A DNA stretch of 64,000 nt. Origin: Euzebyella saccharophila. Its GTDB lineage: Bacteria > Bacteroidota > Bacteroidia > Flavobacteriales > Flavobacteriaceae. Below the pieces are notes generated by a model. That model saw only the letters and a program-made list of their open reading frames with translations, searched no databases and was not told the origin of the DNA. Every line of letters begins with the position of its first letter. Positions within the stretch are counted from its first letter, which is position 1. Positions 51,208 through 59,771 of the stretch are shown here, in pieces. Position numbers and translations under genes: made by a program. The stretch is taken from the NCBI RefSeq assembly GCF_014855495.1, contig NZ_JACYFJ010000001.1, forward strand, positions 1,116,001-1,180,000, read 5' to 3'.

Positions 51208-52695
51208 TTATTGTTTTTGCTCGGTTCTTGTTTCGAATAATTTTTTGGTTAAAACTTCAACTATTTCTTCGGCCTGATTATTTAAATCCTTTGTTTGATC
51301 AAAGCTTAATCCACCAAGTTTATGTGTATCATCAAAATATCCAGGATAATTATCTACGTACCAAATAGGAATTATTGAGTTTGTTCCAAATCTTTCTTTG
51401 AAATTATCTGATTCGAATTTTGTCCATATTTTTTTTGGATAATCCTTACTCATTAAAACGATTACATAAAAGGCTTCAGATTTATAGATTGGAGCTAAAT
51501 AATCCTCTACATTTTCAGCAAGAATTCGTGCCTGTTCGTTTTTATCGTAAAATACTGATACTTCTCTCTCTAAAAGAAGATCATTAATCTTGGAGGCCAA
51601 ATCTCTATTTTCACCAGCAAATGAAAGAGCATAGTCGTATTTGTTACTGAATGAAAGACTTATGTATCCTACCTTTTTGGAAAATTTTGACCATAAAATA
51701 TTCCTTAAATAGAACATGAACTTAGGGTCTTCAACCGCCAATACTCTAGAATTAGGATCATAATGAATAACATCCTTAAGTTCTTCATTATCTCTAATTA
51801 TACCTTCAAGAAATCCTTTATCTACGACTTGAGAAACACTTAGTTTATTATCTGGATACTTTAGGTAGATATCATCTATTTGAATTGACCATTCTTCCGA
51901 TAAAGACAGCCAATATAATAGGTGAAGATATGGAGCTCTTCCCTCTCTTCTTAATCGGTTCCCAACTGCAAATTTTCTTGCTTTTGGATAAAAAATTCTT
52001 TCGAAATCTGAGAGAACTTTTTCTTTTATAACTTCTATACTCTGATCTATTTTTGTTTTATCGGAAACAGTTTCTAAAACATGGGCTTGAGTACATGTTT
52101 CTTTTGAAAGTAGCTGGGCGATATGAAAACTACCTTTTGCTAAATTTATAATCTCCTCTTTCGTATTAAAATTTATGTTCAGGACTTTTTCTCCAAGTGA
52201 AATCAGTTCGGATATTTTATTCTCTGGATTCTGCTCAAATTTTATGGTATCAATTCTATTATTTAAGTCACCAGCAATTTGAACCAAAGAATCACCTGCT
52301 TTATTGATTCCGATTAATATAAGTTTATCATCGGTTCTTTCTTCATCGGCCAGAACTTTCATATAATCAGCTATAGCAGATTTTAAGTCTAATTCCAATA
52401 GATGAAAATCATCGATTATTACTGTACCCAAATTGTCAAATTCAGGCAGAATTCTTATAAATTCTAAATCATCCTTTTTTCTCGCCGTTAAGGAAGTAAT
52501 ATTTGCATTTAGTCCTAATTCTTCAATAACTTTTATTACGCATGTAGTTTTTCCAATTCCAGATGGTCCTTCAACTACCAAACATCTTCCTTTAGTTCTC
52601 AACGAAACTAATATTGAATTATACTCAGCTGGTTTTACAAATGTATATGTGGGAATTCCAGATGTTTTAAAAACATCTTCTAGATATGCTTTCAT
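51208..52695 (-). CDS. NTPase-TIR protein, candidate anti-phage effector
   Basis: 495 residues. An N-terminal AAA/STAND-type NTPase has Walker A GPSGIGKTT (43-51) and Walker B VIIDDFHLL (92-100), with GINKAGDSLVQIAGDLNNRI downstream as a sensor-like region. The middle (about 230-345) looks like a winged-helix/helical module. The C-terminal TIR domain starts at about 352 (KYDYALSFAGENRDLASKIN) and includes the putative catalytic Glu in IWTKFESDNF (about 428), consistent with NAD-cleaving TIRs. TIR-NTPase proteins generally act in abortive anti-phage immunity; the C-terminal TIR order is less common. The gene is AT-rich (about 35% GC in a sampled line) and stands alone between repeat copies 1 and 2. 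Confidence 0.85.
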   Translation of the reverse strand: MKAYLEDVFKTSGIPTYTFVKPAEYNSILVSLRTKGRCLVVEGPSGIGKTTCVIKVIEELGLNANITSLTARKKDDLEFIRILPEFDNLGTVIIDDFHLLELDLKSAIADYMKVLADEERTDDKLILIGINKAGDSLVQIAGDLNNRIDTIKFEQNPENKISELISLGEKVLNINFNTKEEIINLAKGSFHIAQLLSKETCTQAHVLETVSDKTKIDQSIEVIKEKVLSDFERIFYPKARKFAVGNRLRREGRAPYLHLLYWLSLSEEWSIQIDDIYLKYPDNKLSVSQVVDKGFLEGIIRDNEELKDVIHYDPNSRVLAVEDPKFMFYLRNILWSKFSKKVGYISLSFSNKYDYALSFAGENRDLASKINDLLLEREVSVFYDKNEQARILAENVEDYLAPIYKSEAFYVIVLMSKDYPKKIWTKFESDNFKERFGTNSIIPIWYVDNYPGYFDDTHKLGGLSFDQTKDLNNQAEEIVEVLTKKLFETRTEQKQ

Positions 52696-52754
52696 AGGTT
52701 AGTTTGTGGTTACAAGATATAAATTTAATGGAAAGTTTAATTTTAGTGTAGAAA

Positions 52755-52985
52755 GCTCTACAACGCAGGACTATATGTAGTCGTGCGTTTGGATTTTTGT
52801 TTTTCGCACCGGTAAGGTACGTAAAAAAGAAAAATACAAAGGAGTGCACCAGATTGGGTATCCGCCAGAATGGCTTTGTCGAGCTGGTAGCAATTCGGTT
52901 TCACTTTTAGGTGAATTGTGCACACGGGACGTGTATGATCAGTTGCGAGATTTTAGTACAGGGTTTGTCTTTTTGTATTGTGAAT
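52755..52985 (+). repeat. dispersed repeat family, copy 2
   Basis: From ACAACGCAGGACTATATG onward it aligns with copy 3 for about 165 bp at roughly 80% identity by eye. It begins with a hairpin (AACGCA-G-GACTA, loop TATG, TAGTC-G-TGCGTT; one mismatch in 12 pairs). A frame without ATG is open from 52782 to TAA at 52985, including KVRKKEKYKG and LCRAGSN, which recur in copy 3. The 360-bp gap between the TIR gene and parE holds only this and a GC-rich hairpin near 53036-53047. Confidence 0.6.
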
Positions 52986-53055
52986 AATTGCTTACTGTAT
53001 TTTCGGCTAGGGAAATCCGCTAGCAATGAATTATAGCCCGCGTGCGGGTAGTTTT

Positions 53056-53355
53056 TTATTCCTCCATTCTATTTTTCAAGTCCATTCTTTCATGTAGGAT
53101 TCTTGTGATTTCGATTAAATCTTTTTCCAAGGTTCTAAAGAATATTATGTGTTTGTTTTCTTTGAACCCGAATAGGGTAGGGGTAATTCCAGCGTAGTTT
53201 TTCCCAAGTGTTGGATTGTCCGCAATCCATTTACAGGATTCCATAAGTTCCCGATAATATTTGTCCGCTTGTTTTTCAGACCATTTATCTGCGGTATATT
53301 CCCAAATTCCATTTAAATCGGCAACTGCTTTGTTGGTCAATTTGAATTTAGCCAT
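53056..53355 (-). CDS. parE: ParE/RelE-family toxin
   Basis: 99 residues with the ParE pattern: LTNKAVADLNGIWEYTADKW, QADKYYRELMESCKWIADNP, GKNYAGITPTLFGFKENKHI, IIFFRTLEKDLIEITRILHE. ParE toxins inhibit DNA gyrase, while close RelE relatives cleave ribosome-bound mRNA; the sequence favours ParE. It overlaps the antitoxin gene by 8 bp, in the usual antitoxin-first order. Confidence 0.92.
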   Translation of the reverse strand: MAKFKLTNKAVADLNGIWEYTADKWSEKQADKYYRELMESCKWIADNPTLGKNYAGITPTLFGFKENKHIIFFRTLEKDLIEITRILHERMDLKNRMEE

Positions 53356-53599
53356 TGGCTTTTCTCTTGGCTTTTAAATCTTTTAGATTTTTTTCCCAAT
53401 CAAAGTCGTGCGCAATTCCACTATCGATTCCCTCTTGAATCGCTTTGCGTAGGGCAATCACCTTACTTTCCTCATTTTCCAGTAACCTAAGCCCTGCACG
53501 AATTACTTCGCTCACATTTTTATAGCGTCCCTCAGAAATTTGTTCATGAACGAATTGGTCAAAGTAAGTACCTAATGATATCGATGTGTTTTTACTCAT
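53348..53599 (-). CDS. parD: ParD/CopG-type antitoxin
   Basis: 83 residues. A ribbon-helix-helix DNA-binding N-terminus (SKNTSISLGTYFDQFVHEQI, KNVSEVIRAGLRLLENEESK) and an acidic/basic C-terminal toxin-binding tail (DFDWEKNLKDLKAKRKANG). It should neutralise ParE and repress the operon. The pair stands as a unit between repeat copies 2 and 3. Confidence 0.93.
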   Translation of the reverse strand: MSKNTSISLGTYFDQFVHEQISEGRYKNVSEVIRAGLRLLENEESKVIALRKAIQEGIDSGIAHDFDWEKNLKDLKAKRKANG

Positions 53600-53649
53600 T
53601 GCAACTAGATTTTGAATAAAAATACCAATAATTGGTAATATTTCAAAAT

Positions 53650-53911
53650 TACAGGCAGCGCAGGACTATATGTAGTCGCGCATTCGGATTTTTGTTTGTC
53701 TTAAGGAAAGGTACGCAAAAAAGAAAAATACAAAGGAGCACACCATATTGCATACCCGTCAGGAAGGCTTTGTCGGGCTGGTAGCAATTTGGGTTCACCT
53801 TTAGGTGACCGGGCGAAACGACCAATGAAAACCTTTAAAACAATAAAAGTGTTAGGAATAATTGTGCATCCTTATTTGATTGACAGTCTTTTTATGTTGT
53901 TAAATTTTTAG
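53650..53911 (+). repeat. dispersed repeat family, copy 3 (most complete)
   Basis: Contains both the front part shared with copy 2 (GCAGGACTATATGTAGTCG hairpin region, GGTACGCAAAAAAG, GGCTTTGTCGGGCTGGTAGC) and the 40-bp block shared exactly with copy 1 (53831-53870). An in-frame open stretch runs from KVRKKEKYKG through KRPMKTFKTIKVLG to a stop near 53911. It fills the gap between parD and dnaE2. Confidence 0.6.
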
Positions 53912-56900
53912 GTCATAGGTTTTTTGGAAAACACCTTGGTACTGGTTTTCATATCGGCATAACGAGGGTCCTGAATGTAGTCTTGCTTTTGCATTTTTAC
54001 TACCTCAATGCTCAAAAAACCAAATTCACTTACCACCTTGCCGTAAAAACGGTATACCCCTTTGCCCCTGAAAAAATAATTGGCAGCTACGGGCGGAAAC
54101 AAAACAGTATCGAAAACCTCTCCTTTTTGATCTACCAAGGTGGCAAAATGCATTCGCTTACCATGATGGGTCTTTGTATTTTTTACCGTTACCAAATAGC
54201 CATAAATATCAATATAATTGTTTAAGAAACGCTCTAAGTCGGCAGCACATCTATTGTTTTTAGGCGGTTCTGCCAATATATCGAACGGGCTGCACAAGCA
54301 AAAGCCCAATAGTTCAAGTTCGGCAAAGGCCGTTTCTAAATGGGTGGTATGCAGGTGGGGAATCTTAAAATCTTGATGTTTGGGCGGAAACAGTTTCGGG
54401 TGGTCTATTTTCGTGCTTTTGTTGAGGAATAAATGGGCTTTCCAGAGTAGTTGATGTTTGTTGACCCCTGTAAACCTAAAGGCGTCAATACGGATTAAAA
54501 TACTTATCTGTTCTATGGAAATGCCTACCCGATCCAAAAAATCTTCCAGGGAAGAAAAACTTCCGTTTTTGCCCCGTTCTTTTAAGATACGTTCAGACAC
54601 CCGAAGTTCCAGCTCCCGCAAGTAGCCAAATCCTAAAAAAATATCCTTCCCATAAATAGCATTTACATGAAAACTTTGGTTGACGCAGGGCGGATGTATA
54701 ATACCTCCCAACATACGTGCTTCATGTACATAGAACTCCGCGCGATAAAATCCGCCGCCGTTATTGAGTACGGCCACCATATATTCCAAGGGAAAATAGG
54801 CCCGTAAATAGAGGGTCTGATAACTTTCTACCGCATAAGAGGCCGAGTGCCCTTTGGCAAAGGCGTAACCTGCAAAACTGGCAATCTGCTCCCAAACTTC
54901 AAAAATGACACTGTCTGGCTCCCCTTTTTTTCGGCAATTGTCAATAAATTTTAAACGGACTTTGTCAAACTCTTCCCGAGACCGGAATTTACCGCTCATT
55001 CCCCTGCGGAGCACATCGGCTTCGCCCAAATCCAAATCCGCAAAATGGTGCGCCACCTTAATGACATCTTCTTGATAGACCATGACCCCGTAGGTTTCCG
55101 GCATAATATCCAACATCACCGGATGTCCTTTTTCTTCGGCCCTGCCTTTGTTCCTGTGCCGTAGGATATACTCGCGCATCATTCCGCTTTTTGCCACTCC
55201 CGGGCGAATGATGGAGCTTGCCGCCACCAACCCCAAGTAATTATCCACTTCCAGTTTTCTCAAAAGCATGCGCATGGCGGGCGATTCCACATAAAAACAC
55301 CCCATACATTGAGCTGTTTTAATCAACTCATTAACCGACCGATCAGTCTTAAACTTTCGCACATTATGAATATCGAAGCTGTTAGCCTTTTCAGGCTGAT
55401 TGTAGGCTATGATATCCAAGGTCTCCCTTATTTTCGAGAGTCCGCGCTGCCCTAGAATGTCAAATTTAAAGAGGCCTACGTCTTCGGCAATGACCATATC
55501 AAACTGGGTAGTCGGAAACCCCTTGGGCGGAAGGTGTGTTGCGGAGAACCAATGCAAGGGCTTATCACTGATCAAGATACCGCCCGCATGAATGCTTAAA
55601 TAATTGGGCATTCCCATCAATAATCGTCCATATTTGATGACCAAACGAGAAATATCATCGGAACTTTTTGGGCTATATCCACCTTCACACAGGGCGTCTA
55701 TTTCCCGCTTTGGCAAACCGAACACTTTGCCCAACTCCCTAATAACCCCCCTTTCCTTAAAAGTGACATAGGTACCTAAAAGCGCTACATGCTCAAACCT
55801 GTCAAAAATATATTGGGTCATTTCGGGGCGATCGCGATGCGAAAAATCAATATCAAAATCTGGCGGATTGGCGCGGTACAGATTGATAAAACGCTCAAAA
55901 TAGAGGTCAAGTTCTATGGGGTCTACATCGGTAATGCGTAAAAGATAGGCAACTATACTGTTGGCGCCACTACCACGCCCCACATAGAAAAACCCACGCT
56001 TTCTCGCTTCACTTACAATATCATGATTGATCAGGAAATAGGACACAAAGCCCATCTCTTTTATGAGTTTCATCTCTTTTTCCAAACGTTCTAGAATACC
56101 CTCCCCACCATCAGGATAGCGGTAGGGCAGGCCTTCTTGGCAAAGTTTTTCAAGAAGGGCCTCGTCTGCTTCTTGAGAGCCCAAATACGTACGCAGGTTC
56201 TGTGGGGACCTGTTTTCCGAGAAATCGAAAAAAATATGGCATGACCTTAGCAAGCTCTCCGTGTTTTCCAAAATATGCGGATGCTCAGAAAAAGCGGCTG
56301 CCAAATTGGTTATGGGAAACATTTTTTCGTCTTCGGAAGCCTCTTCGGTCTTTTCCAGTTGACTCAATAGGATATTGTTGTCAATGGCCCGGAGAAGTCG
56401 GTGGGCATTAAAATCACTTTTATGCCTGAAGGTAACCGGCTGTAGCACCACCAATTTATTCTTTAAATTGGATAGTTTTGAGAAGGGTAGTTTTCGTAAG
56501 TCCTTAATGGAAACACCTATAAACTCCTTCTCTCCCAAATGGTCTATTTCGTGCAACAGTACTTTTTCAAAAGGGTATACCACATAGGCATTTTGAAATT
56601 TGGGCGCCGTTGGGGGAATTTCTTTTTGCTGATGCAAATGCCGTGATAGAAAATTATTCAGCTCCATAAATCCCTCATTGTTTTGTGCGATGCCCACAAA
56701 GCAGGGGTCTATTCCGTTTCTAAAATCAATGCCCAAAATAGGCGTTACATTAAAATCAGGAGCCAAACGGACAAAATTGAGACAGGCCGAAGTATTATTG
56801 ATATCGGTTAGTACTAAGCGGGTAACCTCGTTCTCTTGGGCCAAGCGCAGCAGTTCCTTTTCGGAAAATGTTCCGAAGCGAAGACTATAATATGTGTGAC

Positions 56901-56913
56901 AATTTAAATACAT
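53908..56913 (-). CDS. dnaE2: DnaE2-like error-prone DNA polymerase III alpha subunit
   Basis: 1001 residues from ATG 56913. An N-terminal PHP domain starts YLNCHTYYSLRFGTFSEKEL; the first metal histidine of the usual LHxHS motif is Asn here, so exonuclease activity is doubtful. The polymerase core has the catalytic carboxylates in NPPDFDIDFSHRD and KFDILGQRGLSK, preceded by RGSGANSIVAYLLRITDVDP. Helix-hairpin-helix and OB-fold regions follow (YGYLVTVKNTKTHHGKRM). It performs translesion synthesis in damage tolerance. It lies downstream of the Y-family polymerase gene, forming an ImuB-DnaE2-like pair. Confidence 0.92.
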   Translation of the reverse strand: MYLNCHTYYSLRFGTFSEKELLRLAQENEVTRLVLTDINNTSACLNFVRLAPDFNVTPILGIDFRNGIDPCFVGIAQNNEGFMELNNFLSRHLHQQKEIPPTAPKFQNAYVVYPFEKVLLHEIDHLGEKEFIGVSIKDLRKLPFSKLSNLKNKLVVLQPVTFRHKSDFNAHRLLRAIDNNILLSQLEKTEEASEDEKMFPITNLAAAFSEHPHILENTESLLRSCHIFFDFSENRSPQNLRTYLGSQEADEALLEKLCQEGLPYRYPDGGEGILERLEKEMKLIKEMGFVSYFLINHDIVSEARKRGFFYVGRGSGANSIVAYLLRITDVDPIELDLYFERFINLYRANPPDFDIDFSHRDRPEMTQYIFDRFEHVALLGTYVTFKERGVIRELGKVFGLPKREIDALCEGGYSPKSSDDISRLVIKYGRLLMGMPNYLSIHAGGILISDKPLHWFSATHLPPKGFPTTQFDMVIAEDVGLFKFDILGQRGLSKIRETLDIIAYNQPEKANSFDIHNVRKFKTDRSVNELIKTAQCMGCFYVESPAMRMLLRKLEVDNYLGLVAASSIIRPGVAKSGMMREYILRHRNKGRAEEKGHPVMLDIMPETYGVMVYQEDVIKVAHHFADLDLGEADVLRRGMSGKFRSREEFDKVRLKFIDNCRKKGEPDSVIFEVWEQIASFAGYAFAKGHSASYAVESYQTLYLRAYFPLEYMVAVLNNGGGFYRAEFYVHEARMLGGIIHPPCVNQSFHVNAIYGKDIFLGFGYLRELELRVSERILKERGKNGSFSSLEDFLDRVGISIEQISILIRIDAFRFTGVNKHQLLWKAHLFLNKSTKIDHPKLFPPKHQDFKIPHLHTTHLETAFAELELLGFCLCSPFDILAEPPKNNRCAADLERFLNNYIDIYGYLVTVKNTKTHHGKRMHFATLVDQKGEVFDTVLFPPVAANYFFRGKGVYRFYGKVVSEFGFLSIEVVKMQKQDYIQDPRYADMKTSTKVFSKKPMT

Positions 56914-56976
56914 ATTTTTTGCCCAATTCAATTTTTACAAGGTCAACATACCGTAGAGGGTGTATTTATTCACTAG

Positions 56977-57025
56977 CCCCTAATCCCTAACTCCTAATCC
57001 CTAACCCCTAACCCCTAACTCCTGT
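56977..57025. repeat. telomere-like 7-bp tandem repeats between dinB and dnaE2
   Basis: Six units of the type CCCCTAA, TCCCTAA or CTCCTAA from 56977 to 57018 and a degenerate seventh. On the transcribed minus strand this reads TTAGGGG repeated, with five tracts of three or more G, which can fold into a G-quadruplex in the intercistronic mRNA. Confidence 0.85.
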
Positions 57026-57026
57026 C

Positions 57027-58241
57027 TTACTGCTTTCTATGCGCCAATACTATAGGCGGCCTACCGTCAAAAGGGTTTTGCATTCGCCCCACCGTTTTGG
57101 CTCCCATGCCCGAAGCCCTAATCACACTTTTATCACCGTAGCGTTTTCGAATATGGTCCATGGCGTGGTAGAGGCTCAGAATCTCCTCCGTATCATCAAA
57201 GAGATTGATCTGATAATTGCCCGATACTAAGTGGCTGAACCGTATACCTATTAATCGTACCAACAAGCGGCGGTTGTACAGCGATTTGAACATTTCCAAT
57301 ATTTTAGGAATGAGAATATGGTCTGCGCTTGTATAGGGAATACGCAATTGCTTGGAGTAGGTGTTAAAATCGGAATACCGGATTTTTACCGCGATACAGG
57401 CCGTTAATTTTTCTCCCCTTCGTAATTGGTAGGCCAGATTTTCGGTCATGGCGATAAGGATTCCTTTCAATTTTGTTACATCTATGGTATCCTTGTCAAA
57501 CGTACGTTCCGTTGAAATTGATTTTCGGTCACAAAACGGAATTACCGGGGTGTGGTCAATGCCATTGGCCCGTTTCCATATGACTCCTCCGTTCTTGCCC
57601 AGCACCCGTTGCATCACGTCAATAGGCATTTCCTGTATGGTTCGTACTTGCCGTAAACCTAGGTTGCGAAGGGTTTGATAGGTTTTATCGCCTACCATGG
57701 GTATTTTTTTGATGGACAATGGGGCCAAAAAAGGCTTTTCAAGTCCGAAATCGATTTTTAATTGATTATCCGGTTTCGCCTCGTTCGTAGCCACTTTTGA
57801 AACCACTTTGTTTACCGATAGGCCAAAGGAAATAGGCAATCCGGTTTCTTTGGTAATACGCTGTCTGAGCTCCGATGCGTATTTGTAAGAACCGAAAAAA
57901 CGGTCCATTCCGGTAAGGTCTGCGTAAAACTCGTCGATACTCGATTTTTCGAAAAGCGGTACTTTTTCTTGGATGATTTCGGTAACCATATCGGAGAACT
58001 TACTGTAGGTGCCTGCATTCCCCTTAATGGGAACGGCTTCGGGACAAAGTTCTTTGGCCATTTTCATAGGCATGCCCGAGTGTACTCCAAATTTACGCGT
58101 CTCATAACTACAGGCGGCAACTACACCACGATCGCTCAACCCCCCAACCAATATGGGTTTGTTCTTGAGCTCAGTATTCATACGCCGCTCTACGGACACA
58201 AAAAAAGTATCAAGGTCTAAATGTAAAATGGTCTTCTGCAT
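57027..58241 (-). CDS. dinB: Y-family DNA polymerase (DinB/Pol IV-like)
   Basis: 404 residues. Catalytic motifs HLDLDTFFVSVERRMN and KSSIDEFYADLTGMD carry the Asp/Glu metal ligands of Y-family polymerases. Following are ISFGLSVNKVVSKVATNEAK (fingers/palm), helix-hairpin-helix KIPMVGDKTYQTLRNLGL and the little-finger domain to RFSHLVSGNYQINLFD. It synthesises across DNA lesions. The pairing with dnaE2 on one strand resembles the imuB-dnaE2 mutagenesis cassettes of other bacteria, though a third gene (imuA or a LexA/UmuD-like) is not seen here. Confidence 0.93.
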   Translation of the reverse strand: MQKTILHLDLDTFFVSVERRMNTELKNKPILVGGLSDRGVVAACSYETRKFGVHSGMPMKMAKELCPEAVPIKGNAGTYSKFSDMVTEIIQEKVPLFEKSSIDEFYADLTGMDRFFGSYKYASELRQRITKETGLPISFGLSVNKVVSKVATNEAKPDNQLKIDFGLEKPFLAPLSIKKIPMVGDKTYQTLRNLGLRQVRTIQEMPIDVMQRVLGKNGGVIWKRANGIDHTPVIPFCDRKSISTERTFDKDTIDVTKLKGILIAMTENLAYQLRRGEKLTACIAVKIRYSDFNTYSKQLRIPYTSADHILIPKILEMFKSLYNRRLLVRLIGIRFSHLVSGNYQINLFDDTEEILSLYHAMDHIRKRYGDKSVIRASGMGAKTVGRMQNPFDGRPPIVLAHRKQ

Positions 58242-58277
58242 AGCTGATCCAAAAAATAAATCGGGACAGCTAAATTA

Positions 58278-58311
58278 TGGAATAATTCCATTTAATTGGA
58301 ATATTTCCAAT
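58278..58311. promoter_or_regulatory. paired palindromes upstream of dinB (candidate damage-response operator)
   Basis: TGGAATAATTCCA (58278-58290) and ATTGGAATATTTCCAAT (58295-58311), centres about 19 bp apart, 37-70 bp before the dinB start. The shared half-site is TGGAA/TTCCA. Spacing of about two helical turns suits cooperative binding by a dimeric repressor; the protein is unknown. Confidence 0.5.
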
Positions 58312-58389
58312 ATAAGAGATGAAAATTAACAGAAATCAAAAGAGTGCGTTACTATCCTGATTTCTGTTAAAGTGTTTTTTCGTTTTCGT

Positions 58390-59502
58390 TTACAGGTTGA
58401 TAGCTACTTTTCCGCCGGTTTCTACGGCTCTATAGATGGCATCGATTATTTTCATGTCTTTCAATCCTTCTTCCCCATCTAACGGAACAATGGGCTGTAC
58501 CCCTTCAAAAATAAGTTGTGACATACCATCCATTTGCAAGGTTTGGTGCGTGATATGGGGCTGATCCAATTCTCCTTTATGGGTACGCCCTTTAATAGGA
58601 CCGTAACCGGTAGAAGGTTTCATCTCTACCCATCCCTCGGAACCTGTCATAAAAAAGCGGTCCAGATGGCTCATATTGTAAGTGGACAAACAGTTGGCCA
58701 CCGCACCGCTAGGGAAGCCCAACTGAAATTGAATGGTTTCGTCAACTCCTTCCTTGAATTTAATGGGGTCGGTTTTGGTTTCTTGGGCGGTCACCCAAAT
58801 AGGCTCTTCGCCCAGCATGTAACGCGCACCGTTTATGGAATAGATGCCAATGTCCATCATGGCACCACCACCGGCCAATTCTTTGTTTAAACGCCATTGG
58901 TTGGGGTCACCAATAGTAAAACCCGATTGTCCCTGAAAGAATTTCACCTTCCCGAATTCCCCGTTTTGCCTCATTTTAATGACCTCTACCGTTTTAGGCT
59001 CATAATGCATGCGATAACCAATGAGCAAATGTACCTTGGCAGCCTTACAGGCATCGACCATTTCTTGGGCCTCATCAGCATTTACCGCCATGGGCTTCTC
59101 ACAGATAACATGCTTTCCTGCTTTCGCAACCCGTATAGACTGGTCTTTGTGCAATCCGTTAGGGGTAATCACATAAACCGCATCAATATCCTTGTTGTCT
59201 TTGATAGCATCAAAATTCTCGTAGTTGTAACAGTTTTTTTTCGGAATATCGTACTTGGCCTGCCAGTCTTTTATTTTTGATGGAGTTCCACTGATAACGC
59301 CCACCAATTTTGCCCGTTTGCAATCTTTCATAGCTTCCGCTACTCGGGTACCATAACTACCAAGTCCCATAATGGCCACTTTTAAGACCGGACCTTGGTA
59401 CGGTGCTTCGGTAACCGCAAAAAGAGGGTTGCTGTGGTATAATAGAGGTAGGCCAACTGCCGATACGGTCAGTTTTTCCAAAAAATTTCTTCGTGATGCC
59501 AT
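58390..59502 (-). CDS. Tat-exported Gfo/Idh/MocA-family oxidoreductase
   Basis: 370 residues from ATG 59502, chosen because it starts MASRRNFLEKLTVSAVGLPL, a twin-arginine signal. The Rossmann motif is VAIMGLGSYGTRVAEAM, with CEKPMAVNADEAQEMVDACK (the EKP motif with catalytic Lys) and GGGAMMDIGIYSINGARYML. It is an NAD(P)-dependent dehydrogenase or glycosidase-like enzyme acting on a sugar in the periplasm; substrate unknown. The AraA and symporter genes downstream suggest carbohydrate metabolism in this region. Confidence 0.88.
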   Translation of the reverse strand: MASRRNFLEKLTVSAVGLPLLYHSNPLFAVTEAPYQGPVLKVAIMGLGSYGTRVAEAMKDCKRAKLVGVISGTPSKIKDWQAKYDIPKKNCYNYENFDAIKDNKDIDAVYVITPNGLHKDQSIRVAKAGKHVICEKPMAVNADEAQEMVDACKAAKVHLLIGYRMHYEPKTVEVIKMRQNGEFGKVKFFQGQSGFTIGDPNQWRLNKELAGGGAMMDIGIYSINGARYMLGEEPIWVTAQETKTDPIKFKEGVDETIQFQLGFPSGAVANCLSTYNMSHLDRFFMTGSEGWVEMKPSTGYGPIKGRTHKGELDQPHITHQTLQMDGMSQLIFEGVQPIVPLDGEEGLKDMKIIDAIYRAVETGGKVAINL

Positions 59503-59771
59503 AGTAGTGTTCTGTTTGTTGAATTCTAAAAGTAAAACATTCAATCGTAACATAAAATGTTTTATTTAGTGAAAGTAAAGCCGGCAATAACGGGATTGGG
59601 ATAAAAGAAGGAGTTTTTCATTTTGCTAAATGAAAACCGTTGTGTACAGGAAAATCAAAATAATTAACTTGCTTGCCAACGGGAACAGCCCCAAAGTAAA
59701 ACGTGAATCCGTTATGATAAGATTCAACGTAGGGGTTCTATTTTTTAAGAATACACCAAACAACCTTTTTT

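Noticed and set aside
50935-53911. Classical integron with attC sites
   Set aside because: The repeats lack paired RYYYAAC/GTTRRRY core sites, no IntI-type gene is adjacent, and genes face opposite to the repeat direction.
56977-57025. Genuine telomere or chromosome end
   Set aside because: It is only about 49 bp, internal between two co-directional genes, and sequence continues normally on both sides.
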